Of a stretch of 64,000 nt of DNA, positions 27,533 to 40,300 are shown in pieces (position 1 is the stretch's first letter; every line of letters starts with the position of its first letter). A program made the translations under genes and the position numbers. The notes below the pieces were generated by a model, which did no database searches, had not been told where the DNA came from, and worked only from the letters and a program-made list of their open reading frames with translations. The stretch is from Tyto alba (Eukaryota; Chordata; Aves; Strigiformes; Tytonidae). The stretch lies in the NCBI RefSeq assembly GCF_018691265.1, contig NW_024881301.1:11979752-12043751 (forward strand), written 5' to 3'.

Positions 27533-27554
27533 AAAAAAAAAAAAAAAAAAAAAA
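27533..27554. repeat. Poly(A) run of 22
   Basis: This uninterrupted A run lies about 500 bp upstream of the transmembrane exon. A shorter pair of A runs (27164-27178 and about 27193-27201) lies 350 bp before it. No retroposed gene was recognised upstream of any of them. Confidence 0.9.
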
Positions 27555-28062
27555 GTCGATTGTGTAAAAAACAATTGTGGGTAAAATGCATGGTAAATGA
27601 GCTTATCTCACTTTTCCAGGTGTTTAAACTAATATGTTATGGAACTACAGCTTCATTTATGAAAAATAATTGAGGAAAATGTTCCAGCAAATCAAATTTG
27701 GATAAAGGCTTAGGACAGTTATTGTGTTGTTAGCAAGTTTCTAAATCGCAGAAAGAAAAGGAAGCCAGCACAGATAATAAAAATATAAAAATTTGTACAT
27801 CTGTGAAGAGGCTCTTATAAGAGTCAGGGCTGGCAGAGGTATCCCACCTGTGTTGTGGTCTTGCAAAATGTCATGGAACAATATGAAGGATTATATTTCT
27901 GTCAATGCATATGAAACCAGGATTTTTTTTAAAAGATCAAGCAATGATATCTGTTGGCCCTGGATAAGAGTAATGACATTGATAGGTTAAATGTATAACC
28001 ATCAAAAGAATAACATCCTTATTCTTTTCCTCTCTCCTCTTTTCCTTTTACTGATTCCATAG

Positions 28063-28195
28063 GGGCTGCCACTCGAAAACCGGACCCAGAACCTGAGAAG
28101 CAGACTGACCATACTGTTAAAATTGCTGGAGTCATTGCAGGCATCTTGCTGTTCGTCATTATATTTCTGGGGGTCGTGCTGGTCATGAAGAAGAG
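28063..28195 (+). CDS. PTPRM: PTPRM exon: transmembrane helix and stop-transfer
   Basis: This 133-bp exon follows a long pyrimidine tract and CCATAG. Its first two bases complete the Gly codon begun at 5011, and 43 codons plus two bases (AG of an Arg codon) follow. It encodes the last ectodomain residues (GAATRKPDPEPEKQTDHTVK), then a 22-residue hydrophobic helix (from IAGVIAGILLF to GVVLVM) and the basic stop-transfer KKR. Human PTPRM is the same from PEPEKQTDHTVK to the end as I recall it; the differences are two prolines or valines near the start. The donor is GTGAGC at 28196. If this intron were retained, the split codon would become AGG followed directly by TGA, ending the protein at the membrane. 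No phosphatase exon follows within the window. Confidence 0.97.
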
Positions 28196-28727
28196 GTGAG
28201 CAATTAGTAGATGCTTTCTATGTACATATTCCTATCACAGCATCCTCTACAGCAGCTCTTAGTTTGATATTGGCAAAAGTACCCAGCCACCTTCATGCCC
28301 TTTGCTACACTGTTTAGGAAGTTCTGCTCCCCCCCACCCCCAAAGCTTTGTTGGGTTTTTATAAAACCACAGTATCTGTTTCATCTCACAGAATTTTCTA
28401 TGAATTAATGTTTGTGGCTTTCTTATAGAAGAAAAACAACTTGAGGTTTGTGATTCTAGCACTTTATGCATTAGTACTGCATGATGGACTCTAATAATAG
28501 AACAATAGCTCTATCCTGAAAGTGTGAGTCTCCGCTCTATTCAACAGATCAGCTGAAAGTTAGATGTAGTTTCATTCTTGAATGTAAAAGAAATCCTCAG
28601 TCAAACAGGAACTAGAGCTAAGGTAATTTGTGCTAAGAATGGGGTCTATATTGTTCTGCATAAACCTTATTCCCTGAAAACAAAAGAAAATGTTACAATG
28701 GTGCTGAATGTTTCCAAATGCTGGTTC

Positions 28728-28752
28728 CACACACACACACATACTCACACAC
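28728..28752. repeat. Interrupted (CA)n microsatellite
   Basis: Seven CA units, a TACT interruption and a further CACACACAC make up this ordinary dinucleotide repeat. Confidence 0.9.
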
Positions 28753-31700
28753 TGAGATTGTTTTGCTTTGAATATCATTTGAAAAGTGCTACAACATTAG
28801 AAGCATAAGGCTTTTAAACCTGGTTGTCTTTCTCAACACTGTAAAAAGAAAAAGAATAAAGGGAAAAATAAAGCTAGGGAGGTGTCATGGGTAAGAAAAA
28901 AATCCATGTGATAATAAAAGCTAAGTCTAGATTGGGATAAATTCATTAGCCAGTAGAATTAAGGTTTTAGGTTGTATCCTGAGCGATGTGAGATTTACAG
29001 CTGTATAGAAGGCATGGGGAATGTATGGGAGCTGTGTAGAGAGTCACAAATTCTCCTTCCATGCCTGCCATAGTCTTACTGTCCCTTAACCCCCCACATC
29101 CTTGCCATGCACCTTGTATTATCCCCTTCGCTTCCTTCGAGAGCAGTCTTGGCCTGATTTTGCTCATCCCAAAACTATGTGATTTAATTGTCTGTTAACT
29201 AGTTTGGCAGATCTGAGATAGTCCAAACCCCTGAGCTGCCTGAAATTCTTCCAGAATTTGAACAGTGGAGCTGCACAGCTAAGGAGGCAGCTGCCTGACA
29301 GTGCCTCAGGGCGGGCAACAGTAGCTGCTTTCCCCTCTCCTTGAAGACAGAAGCAGGGCCTTGAGTTAGAAGGGCTCTGTGCAGAGAAAGATGAGCTCTG
29401 GCCAGGGCTGAGGGCTAGGTCACAACAAGAGGTGGGTAAAGCAGTCAAAAGCTGCCATACAGAAGAGATTGAGACTTAAGCCCCAGGGTAAGTCTGGCTG
29501 GGGCAACAAAATTGACCCAGTAACCACATGTTCTCAATGAAGTACAGTGTAGCAGAATTAAAATGTTCTGACTTTGCAGTACTTTTTTCTTCCCACTTCT
29601 GATTTCTTGCATCATTCATACCTTCAATTTTAACAGTTGAACTCCCAAACTCCTCCCTAGGGCCAGACACAGCACTTGGCATGCAGGGAGGAAGGCTTCT
29701 TGCATTGTCTGGCCAATCCTTCTTCACATAATTCCTGACCAGCATTCATCACTCTCTCTCTTCCAGTTCTGAGCCTTTTCTTAAGCATTTGCGCCAAAGG
29801 GAGGATATATTCACCCAAGGGAGACAAGTTCTTCTTAATCTTGGAGGGAGAGCATTGCAAAGTGATTCAAATAGTTTCAAAGTAAACAAGGTGTCAGGGT
29901 GTCGGACTAAATGGATGCTATACCAGCTCTTGCTTAACTCTCTAGGGAAAAGCTCTTTGATAATCTGTTAGAGGCAGGAAGTCTTGAATCGTAAGTGTTT
30001 GCATGTTAATGCAGAAGGATACTTGATTCCTTCTGTCTACCACAGCGCACTAATTATTATTCATGGTAATTCTGTTGTTAGAAGAAAAGTGCATTATTTG
30101 AGCTTCTTTGGGGTTTGGAATAAATCTGCTTGTGACAGAGATGAAACTATTCAAAGTACAAGTCTGGGAGTTCTGTTACGAAATACATATGATTTCATTG
30201 TGTAGTACAGAAAGACTGATGCCAATAACTTAAACATATCCCAGAATGATGCTGCAGCCTTGAACAAAACAAACTGTGAAGTGAGTTGAAGTGAATATTA
30301 AAAAGTAGGAATGGTTCATCTGTGTAACAGGATGTGACTAGGCTTTAATGAGAGTTTCAGGAGGTAGGTATATTGTGTCCCAGACCTCTAAAGCAGATGC
30401 TGTAGCATAGAAGGTCTTGAATACAATTACACTCATGACTTAAGCAAGAGATGAACCAATTATTCAGTAGATTGATATTGATGCATTAATTCACTATGCT
30501 GCTGAGAGCCCCTATGGTTTCACCTTGGTTCAGTTACTGTGTATACATTATGCATTTGAAGAAAATGTATAAATCATTCTGCAGGCTTAGTATAACTGTA
30601 GTGGTTTTGCAGTTTTATGATACTTTAGGTGCTACTTTGTGAAACAATCTTATCAAGCTAGCATGTCGTTTGACTACCACACTTGATCATTTTATTTCAT
30701 TTACTTTATCAGTTTTACTGAAGTAAAGATCTGAGTGAAAAAATAAAATAGCACCTTGTAATTCAGTGGCACCTTTCCCCTGAGAAGCACTTTTCTATCT
30801 GCGCTATTAAGTGCAGACTTTCTGGGCTACAATGCTAGGTTTCACTGCGCTGAGTCTACGTGCTCTGAAACTTGTCTTGCTTGGAGTTGGCTACTGCAAT
30901 ATCCCATTCACATTCCACTATTGCAAGGCATATACTGTCTGTTATTCATTCTTTCATGGAAATGGGTCCTTGTAGACTTGATCTCCAGATCTCACCAGTA
31001 GATTAAATTTACTTGGTCTCTGGGGCTTCACAGCACTTAATTAACTTAATTTCAAACCATTTCTTGCCATCGTCAAGAGATTTGGAAAGCGGTTTTATTG
31101 TACATGTTAGCCATGACTTTGCCCAACATACTCCTTTAATAGACACGTCATTTCATCCAGCAACCATTCTTTGCTTGGTTGGTGCCAGGCACCGCAGATT
31201 TTCACAGATCAGCCTCTTTGACTTTTAATTCAGTAGCCAGGTAGACAAGGCCAACACTCAAAGCAGAGTTTTCAGTGCAGCACAGACATACCTTGGATAT
31301 GGTCACTGTCAAAGCAATAGGTAGAGAAGTTCTGCAAATATCAATAGTCATTAGGGATCATTATTAATTTCACTATATAGTGGTCTTGTGAAGTAGTTAT
31401 AAGCTAGTTCACAGAGAAATTAGGTGGCCTAACTATTCAGTGTATTGTACAGAATCACTAGTGATGGTAGGAACATCATGGACACTAAAACATTTTCTGT
31501 ATGGACACTCAGTCTTTGACTAAAGTAAACCAAATTTGTACACCTGTCACCTGGGTCAGGGGAGGACTGTTAGTGCTTTCCTGTTTTTCTCCTCGCTTGG
31601 TTGTTCAGAGTTCTTTATATGATCTGTTCTATATTTCTTTATCCATTCAACCACATTCCAGCATAAAGATGTCGCGTAATGTAGACTAGGAACCTGCAAG

Positions 31701-33730
31701 CTATTCCTAATACCAATATACTCCTCATACCAATGAGGTGATTCTTCTCTGTGAAGTCAGAACAATGACAGTAGGCTTTGGTCTCCTCAGCTGTGCTCTG
31801 AACCTCTCACGTAAGAGTTAACACAAAGTCAGTGGAAACAAATACATGTGTTTCCACAATATTGCTCCACAATAAAGTGGATTTTGAATCTGATCCTGAA
31901 TATTAAATCTCAGATAAGGCCCTTGATCAGTGCCAGTCTTTGATATAATTGCATAGGACTTTATAAAAAATTAAAAAATAAAAAATTAAACAAGTAAGTT
32001 CACATTTTGGTCAACTTGAAGTTGAGCAGTCAAAATGAGAGAACTGTTCCCACAGCCTTTGGAAAAGCAATAGCAATTAAATCAAGACTTGGAAAAATCA
32101 TAACCTTAGTGCTTTATTCTTTTTTTTGTTTTGTTTTTTGTATTCTATTTCAGCTAAGTTTAAAAAGTATGCAGTGGTTGAGAAATTAGATTTACTGGTC
32201 CAAAGTTTGCTTAAAAGTATACATGTCTTTGGGGCAGCTGTTTCTTTTGGGGCTTCCATCTTGCTGCTGCAGTGGGAGTGCAGTAAGGAAGTGGTTATTA
32301 AAATTTAATTACATTGGCTTCTGCTTCAGTTGTAGAATATAGTTTTTCTGATCATTGCATTTCTTTATAAAAGGGTTATTTTCTTTTGCCTATCTTTATT
32401 TTCTGGTTTCAGCTGTCTCTATGCCTGAGCCTTCCAGTAGTTTCGCATGTATGTAATTGTGGCATCTGTTTCACTCAGAGACCCTGATTCTTGGCAGTGA
32501 GTAAGGAGGGCTTTTGCACTCTGTGAAGCTGAGCTGGGAATGCATTGGTCCCATTCCCTGATAGCAAATCAGGCTGTTCAGTTATACACCTTTGCCAACA
32601 ATTTCAAGTAGTTACAATAGAAATTCGAGATAACAGGGCTGAAGGAAAACTCCATTCTTCTCCCAGTGCTACCCCTGAACCTTGTTTTTCCCTCTAGGCC
32701 AGCTACAAAGGAGAGACAATGAAAGAAATCACTGTGGTAATTATACAGTTCCAGAAGTTTTTCCTTCTAGTGGGAGAATCCTCCTGCATCCAGCTGCATT
32801 GGTTTTGTTAAATTTTATAGTAAGGCCTTATTCTACAAGTAATATTTATGAAATGTATTTATATCTTCAGTCCTGAAGAATATAAAAGTGCTTTATATTA
32901 TCACTATACACAGAAACAGTTTATTGACATAAAATAACCTCTGTATTCAGAAGTGACTGAAGAGCCGTGCACAGAAGAAAACTTGGCCAATGTTGGACAA
33001 AATCTTAGGGTCACTCTCTTTAAGAGAAAATGATTTTGCATACATGGAGAGAAAGTAAGTTTGTAGACATTATGTAGAAACTAAAATGGAACCTGACCAT
33101 ATTTCTTAAAAAAGCTAAATCTTTTTAATTATGAATGGTGATTTTCCATGTGGTCTGAGGACTTGCAAGTCTAAAACTTTCTGTTTCTGTAGGTTTTTTA
33201 TTTACTCTCTTTACCTGTCTATTTCAGTGTCTGATATTCTTAAGAGTCAAAAAACACAGTGCTCTTTTTCAAGGACTTTCATATGGAAAATCTCACAACT
33301 GTAACAATATAGAAATAACTGGACCTTGAGAATTTTAATTTTTCTCATCTTACACAAATTTTTAATGGGACATTTACACATATTACCATTCCTGAATTTT
33401 CAGCATTTCTTTCTTAAGGAATAATTTATCTCTATAACATGTTTAATGGAATTCTGTATATAAGTACCAGCAATGCTTTACTGATTAATTGTATTTATTG
33501 TTGTTTCTCAATTATTATACATCTTTTGAAATTATGAAAGCATTAGTACTAATTACATTAAATCTCTGTCATGACAACATATGGCAAGAAACAGAATTGG
33601 CAGTGGCATGAGATTCTAAATGAGAGTGAGAAAGTGAGTAATTTTGAAAAGAAGGGAAGAAGGAGATATAATTATGACTGAACCAGAAAACAACCCCTTG
33701 CTAACAGAGCAGGTAAATTGGTCTGCTTTG

Positions 33731-33770
33731 ATAGGACCTGATCCTGTGCTCCTTACTGAAGGCAATGGGG
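33731..33770. repeat. Possible ancient amniote repeat scrap
   Basis: GGACCTGATCCTGTGCTCC followed by ACTGAAGGCAATGGGG resembles the GGCCTGATCCTGC ... TGAAGTCAATGGG phrase of an old amniote repeat, from memory. It is short and weak. Confidence 0.35.
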
Positions 33771-36700
33771 TATGTGCTGAGGAAAGAAGCGTTCAACTGG
33801 TTTGGAATTTTCCCCTTACACAATTCTTATATATATTTTAAAACTCAACAGGTGTACATTTTTGCAGATGTGCCACGTGATTAAATATTTAGTATCTAGC
33901 CTCTTGTGTTTGAACAATAATGTTTGCATCAGAAAAATGGGAATAAAAACTGGGAAATGTTTCTAACGGCATCTTCACACAAAGAAGATGAGAGAGAAAA
34001 TTTGATGAAAGCCTAGTTTCAAAGGGATGCCTGAAGCATGTAGCTAGAGGCAAGTTAACGTTAGTTATAGTCCTTTGCAAGGCCTGTTTACATGTTTTCT
34101 CTGTAGTCAAAGAGCTGTATGCATGTGCTGTAAAAATTACAAATGCCTACATGGTTTCTTTCAGTCTTTTATCTCACCAACATGTGCATGCTACTTGATG
34201 TTATGCTTAGAGATGTTTTAAGATCTCCAGCCTCTTTTTAATTGCAATCAATAGATAGAATTAATTTAGGTTGGAACTTGCCCCTTTCGGAATGTTGCAG
34301 TCCTGCTTGTAGTGGGCTCATAACTGAGGGAGGGAGAGATGTCAAGCAGAAGAGCATCACTGGAGGGCTTCTATACTTTGTGCTCATGCAGAGCATGTCT
34401 GGGTGGAGGAACTGGCTGTGCAAGAGGTGATACAGGGAAGACTGACTGAGTCCACATGTCTCAAGATGGTGTTGCTACGTCTCCAACTTGTTGTATGTGA
34501 CATTCACATGGGCAGAAATAGCAGGGATACAGGATCAATTCTTATTTTTTCCTTTGCCACATGGGAAAATACCACCAAAATAGCTTTAGCCAGCAAGGAT
34601 TGCCTTTTTATTTGCATGGCAAGAAGTAATTTTTTTCTTCAGAATTTAAATGGCTATTAAAAAAACTGAGATATTTAAAAAGCTGTGGCCACTGATTTTT
34701 CCCATCTGGAAACAAGTCCTAGTCATGTCAATGACAGAACTGATTTCTTTAAGTAAAGAAATGGATATCCAAAGATTCTACAGTATTGTGACATGAGGAG
34801 AAGCTACTTAATACATAGTCTGAAATTCTGCACTGTTAAACTTCTAACACCATGTTAAAAGTGCCAAATACTTACTCCTAATGCAGTTGAGGTGCAACTG
34901 GAGGTGTTTTATCACTTTAATTGGGAGTGTTTGTGTGTGTAGTATATGCAGAGATAAACATACATTAAATATCTCACCTTACTTAGGAGTTATACTTTAA
35001 GGTGGTTTGATTTAACAGTTGGAGATACATTATATATTGTATTGCTTGAAGTTTTACAGAGGTTGGATATGTCATCTGTCTGTTTCAGACACATTGCATG
35101 ACATGCCCAGATATGCATTCTTGCTACCTTTCATTTGGGTCACCAGTTCTGGTCTCAGTTTCATCTTGATTTTTCATACATTAATATTTGGCTTTTCTTT
35201 CCTTCCATTTCATCTTTTCCACCACTGCCTAATCCTTCCACCATCATGGCAGAAGAAGCTATCACTCCTACACTTACTACCTGTAAGTAACTTCTTTGTC
35301 ATCAGAGACACTTTCTGCCATGTTGTTCCATGCTTAAGTAGTGAATGCTAATATTGAAAGTTCCTTTATAAAAACAGACTTTGTGAAACTTTTACTGAAA
35401 TAAAAACATGTTCAATAATGTAATGAAATATTTAGCTTTATAGTGGTTTCTTATGCCTCATACTGTTCATTAGAGTCCTTTGAATGTCATTATGTAAAGT
35501 ATTTTCTTAATTGAAAAGTAGTAGGTGTAAAAACCACAACCATGTCTATAAGAAATTTTCATGCCCAAGTAACTACTTTTAGAATTTATGTAGTGGTTTT
35601 TTTCTCATTTGTTCCATTGAAAATAGAGCAATGGTGACATGTGCAAGCATTTCCATTTGTTGCTGTGTACATATTACTACTTTTTCATGAATAATGATCA
35701 TGTATAGACATCATGAGTTACTATTACTGAAGTGAATTTCAAAGGAGAAAGCATTAAAAAATGAGGGCAAGATGAAGCGTAACTTTCAGTAAGTAATAAC
35801 TTTTCATTTTGATACAGTCCTTAGTAATACCATTATATGACTCCTTATTTACCCAAAGCCTTTGCTTCATTCTCGGCTGTCATCAAGTGATGAATGAGAC
35901 GGGTTCTTCTGTGAATTTAGCAAATCTCCTTCTGAGGTTATTCACCTTTTCTAGCTTTCAAGTACAAGGAGTACATCGTAGTTTTCAGATTAGCAAAATA
36001 TTAAGGGTCCTGCTTAGTTGCAGAATGCAACGTATCTAAACTTCTTTGATCTTTTCCTTGCTTTTGATGATCTTGTTTGACTGGCAGCAAAAATCAGCTG
36101 TCCAGAAGATGTCTGTCTGATTTAAAGCTCAGGTTTAAAAGTCATGGGAAACCAGGAGTTATTTTTATATAGTTACAGAAGATGTGGTGCTACTTGCTTG
36201 AGACAGACTGTAGTACTATTTTTCAGGTACATATGGTAGTAGCATGCTCTTGAAAGGAATACATTTCAGTAATGTTTTTATTTTAAAACAATTTTAAGTT
36301 TCTTGCTCTCCTTTTTAGCTGCTCTTCAAACTTTTTAAGTAACTATTTTTCCAGTTAATATTTTGGAAAAGCATCAAACATTGATTTATAGAATTTATGC
36401 AAAAAATAATATATGTTTTCTAACTTGAAAAGTTGGTAAGCAGATCTATGCTTCAAATAAATTAAAGCAACTAAAATTTAAACCTCTTAGATGAAATTCC
36501 CTAAGACTTCTGAATATATTGAAACTGCTCATTCACTTGGTAATTCAAATTTCATATTATATTATTTGACACTTTGCATCTAGTGCAATTTTTTAAAACT
36601 GTTCTTTAAAGCACTGTATTAAGGTGAAGGTCAGAAAAAAATGATCTCTTCCACGGATACAGTGTTGTAAAACTTGTTTCTGAGATGAAAATACTGTATT

Positions 36701-37280
36701 TTCCATTAAATAGGCCTTCAAAAAAAAAATTCAGTTTGGGGCCATTTAAATGTTGGTTTTAAATGTCAAAACAGTATAATATTGTAAGTCATATAGTATG
36801 TTGTTGCCATAATAAGTAAATATATTTAAATTAATATTTTAATATGATTCTTGTGTCAAGACTAAGTCAATAATCAAAATTGAAACAAATGGAACATTAA
36901 ATGCAACACTTTCATTATTCACAGAAATTGGATTATATCTTTTTTTATCTTTTTCTACTTAAAATGGAAAATATGTGAATTGAAATGTTTCTATAAGTTT
37001 TACAAACAGGTTTTGCAATCGCAGAGCCTGTTAATCACAGAGATAGTATAGGGCCTCTCTTGATTATTTTGAATACTTTAACAGCAGCTTCAAGAAAAGA
37101 TCTGTCTTTTCATTAATGTGATACAAATTCAGTAACTTTGTAGTTTGGATACCTTAACTCTTTCAAAATAAACTGTGAGATCTTGACCTTGTATTGTTTT
37201 TCTCCCAGTCTGGTGAAAGAAGGGAAGTAAGAGCCCTGAAAAGAGCAGACAAAATTGGCCCCCAACAGGAGGAAGTATTT

Positions 37281-37340
37281 TGGACCAAATTCTCCACCTG
37301 TTTATGCACTACACAATTTCACTGAAATTGGTGGAAATCT
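37281..37340. repeat. Possible ancient amniote repeat scrap
   Basis: GGACCAAATTCTCCACCTG ... CACTGAAATTGGTGGAA resembles an old amniote repeat with the phrase GGCCAAATTCTGCCC and a following ...CACTGAAGTCAATGGA. It rests on memory alone, and no family name is claimed. Confidence 0.35.
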
Positions 37341-40300
37341 TAGATGAATGCAGAATTCATTACAGTTTTATTTTTGGCTGAGGAAGTTGGTATGGATTAT
37401 AAAATGTTCTGTATTTTGAGAAACATAATTTGAAGTACTCTGCTATTGCTAATTTACCACTTCTATACTGAGTATCGTATTCAAATTTACTGATTAGTCA
37501 TTGTAAATGCAAGCTGTAACATCCAAGCAAGCATCTATGCACTGAAATAGTTACTATTATCTTGTGTGCTGCTTTCCTTATGTGCTGTGGGCTTCTTTCC
37601 CCTAGTAGACTGCAATCTCTGCCACTTCTAGATCCATTCTAAATTAAAATTAAAAAAGAAAAAATTGGCAGATGCCTAGAGCTGCTGATGAATCATCAGA
37701 GGTGGACCTACAGCTGTGCATATTTGGCAGAGAATTATTTCCATTTTATCTTGTGTTTACTAGTTACCCAGTCAAGAGATGTTACAGAAAAGAAGTTGAG
37801 TACTGCTATTGAGAATTATGCTTCTTTTTAATGGTCTTAAGTGCCGCTGCCAGCACCTTTCCTCCCACTCTTGCTTTCCTTAGAAAGGGGGCATTTTTTA
37901 CCTTTCACCTCAGTCAGGCAGCAGTTTTTTTTTCATCTGGCTGTAGTTAGTCCTGTATGAGTTCTTTTGTTCTTAAGATTAGAGCAAACCTAATAGTGCT
38001 CATTAACTCTGCAGCAGGTCTTTTGACTTTACAGTCAATTCCAGGTGGGAAAAAAGAAGAACAGAGGCTGTGTTCTTAGTGACACTTGTAATGAGTGGTG
38101 GTGTCCGCATGGCAACCAGCACTGGCATGACTGCTTTCTCCTGACACATCTTCTGATGGTCAAAACCCCTGCAACATTGACCAGAGAAAGAAAAGTAGAT
38201 TAGTAGTTGATTGTGTAATTGTGGTTAAATGAACTAGACAAGCCTGTTCAGGTGACGAGTGCCCCTGTGCTCACTGGTGCCCATTAACTTTTATACCTGA
38301 GATTTCATTTTGATAAAGATTCTGCCCTTGGAGATCATTAATCATTAGTCAGGAGCTAACATAGCTAGATTAATGCAAATTCAAGCATCAGACAAACAAA
38401 ATGAGTGCTTGGACCATCTGAGTTGACTTGAGACGCTGGCATCTGATAAACACTTGGGGGAATTCAATTTACCCCAAATTCTGGGGAAGATAATTAAATT
38501 GTTGCTGTTATAAGTTACTTTCAAGAAGAGGCTTCATTACATTGCTATGAATAGGATGTACAACCAGTTGAAATACAAAGTTGTGAAGGTATCTTTTATT
38601 GTCCCTTAGTTTGATCTTGATATCAAAACGGTATGTTATGATTATTGAAATTAAGGACTTAAGCAACAACACTGCTGCACAGTCATTTCAACTTGTGAAA
38701 GCTGAAGTAGGGAAATAAGAGACAGTTATTGCCCAGTATTCTTATAAAATAGTAATCATGTTGAGATCTTAATAGTATGAAATCTGATATTGTCTGACCT
38801 GGCACTAATCATCTAGTTAGGTGACTTAGGACAGAAATGCATCACAGGTACGTCCTCTGTATGGTAATCTCAATCCAGAAGCCTAATAAAGTATTGAAAC
38901 ATTACTAAAATGGACTGTATATGACTAGAGGTCCTATTGCCTGGTACTTTGTACATGACTCAAAGAAGACAAAATTCCTCCCTCAAGATAATGAATTCTA
39001 CAAACACTGACATTTTCCATGTAAATGTGAAGAAAAACATACCCTCCTTTTCATGAGAATTTGGTAGTTTGGGACCCAGTTGAAGTACTTTTCTTGTGTA
39101 TCTGACTTGAGTTCAGGAGCCTGGGAGTCTGTTCTCAGTTTAGTTATCTCTGTGTCTCTTGTTTCACTAGCAGATTTTCAGCACTGGCTTCTGGAGCATT
39201 GTACAGAGATTTAATGTATGGCTCATTTCCCCAGTCTTGTTGCGATTAACCTAGTGCTTTTGGCAGAAGGCGCAAGAGTGGCAGATTCGCAAAATGACCC
39301 TAATAATCAGAGTCATAGAATTTCCAAAAACTCAATGGTGACGAAACTCTTAACAGTGATTTCTGAGTAATTCCAGGAAACATGCAGTCATCACATTAAA
39401 AACTTTTGTAGTAATTTGAAAATAGTGAAAGAGGTTAGAAACAGCCTTGTATTCTCAATTACAGCTGCCCCTGGAACTAGAATAAATTCATCCGTTTGCA
39501 TCTTGCAGATGGAGGAAAGCTCTGAACAGAAAAACATTAATGTGTTTGAACTGTTTGAAGTGTTTGATCTGTTAGACTATGCCTATGATCTCTTTTGAAT
39601 CTTTAAATATGCATAGTTACATAGACTTCTATCATAGAATCATATAACCCAGAATAAACATGGATTTCTGTAATTGTCTTGTAAGATAGACTTAAATGAT
39701 TTGGGGATGTCCCATGAGGTTTGTTGCATCTGGCAAAGTCTAGAATGCCAGCATATTGAAATCTTTGGATAATATGCAGTGCCCAAAATAGCAAGGAGGG
39801 TGTTTTACTAAATCACCGTCACTGAAAAATACATTTGTGGGCTATGTGCCATATGCTTTGAGTACAGAGGTATGATATCTAGCTTTCATGCATTGATATT
39901 AAGCAATCTCAGAAATAGAATTTTATTTTTAATTAAAATACACCACATAATTTTTTTAAATCTATCTAAAGTCAATCTTTCTTATACTTAATTTTTGTAT
40001 ATTTTGATTCTTTTGGATCTGATTGTATCGATTTATAGTTAAGGCCTGCATTCCCATTTCTTTGTAGAAAAAAATTGTTAATAATCCTTAATACTCAGAC
40101 CACCAGTAAGTAAATCCTTTTAGGTTTGTTGGGGGGTTTGTTTTGTTTTGGTTTTTTTAGTAGCTCTTTCTGAAATATGCCCCCAAGGCAGTGATCTAAC
40201 TATATGAAACAGCTTTCTTGAAGTGTAAGAGAGATCAGATCATTCATGTGGAGGAATAGCTCTGCTTTAGTTCATCTTTTCTGGACGTGTTTAGATACTT

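Larger units (their letters stand above)
5012..28062 (+). other. PTPRM: PTPRM intron (about 23 kb)
   Basis: No coding exon, tRNA or other gene was recognised. Open frames here are short, start at arbitrary codons and have no family resemblance. The sequence is AT-rich, with many homopolymers: A15 at 10753-10767, a T-rich tract at 11883-11924, T26 at about 13930-13955, A15 at about 16328, A15 at 27164-27178 and A22 at 27533-27554. Other landmarks are TTTG and CAAA-type simple repeats, G21 at 19506-19526, an 18-nt palindrome at 8348-8365, and possible ancient-repeat scraps near 7346-7470. The acceptor is a pyrimidine-rich tract ending CCATAG at 28062. Confidence 0.85.

Noticed and set aside
29164..29448. 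94-codon minus-strand open frame in a GC-richer stretch
   Set aside because: Its composition is low-complexity (Ser, Pro, Cys, Leu) with no recognisable domain. It is explained by higher local GC lowering the number of stops.
39629..39660. TATCATAGAATCATATAACC, a possible CR1 3' terminus
   Set aside because: Only the terminal TCATAGAATCAT-like motif matches. The TTGGAAGGGACCTT segment that should follow is absent.
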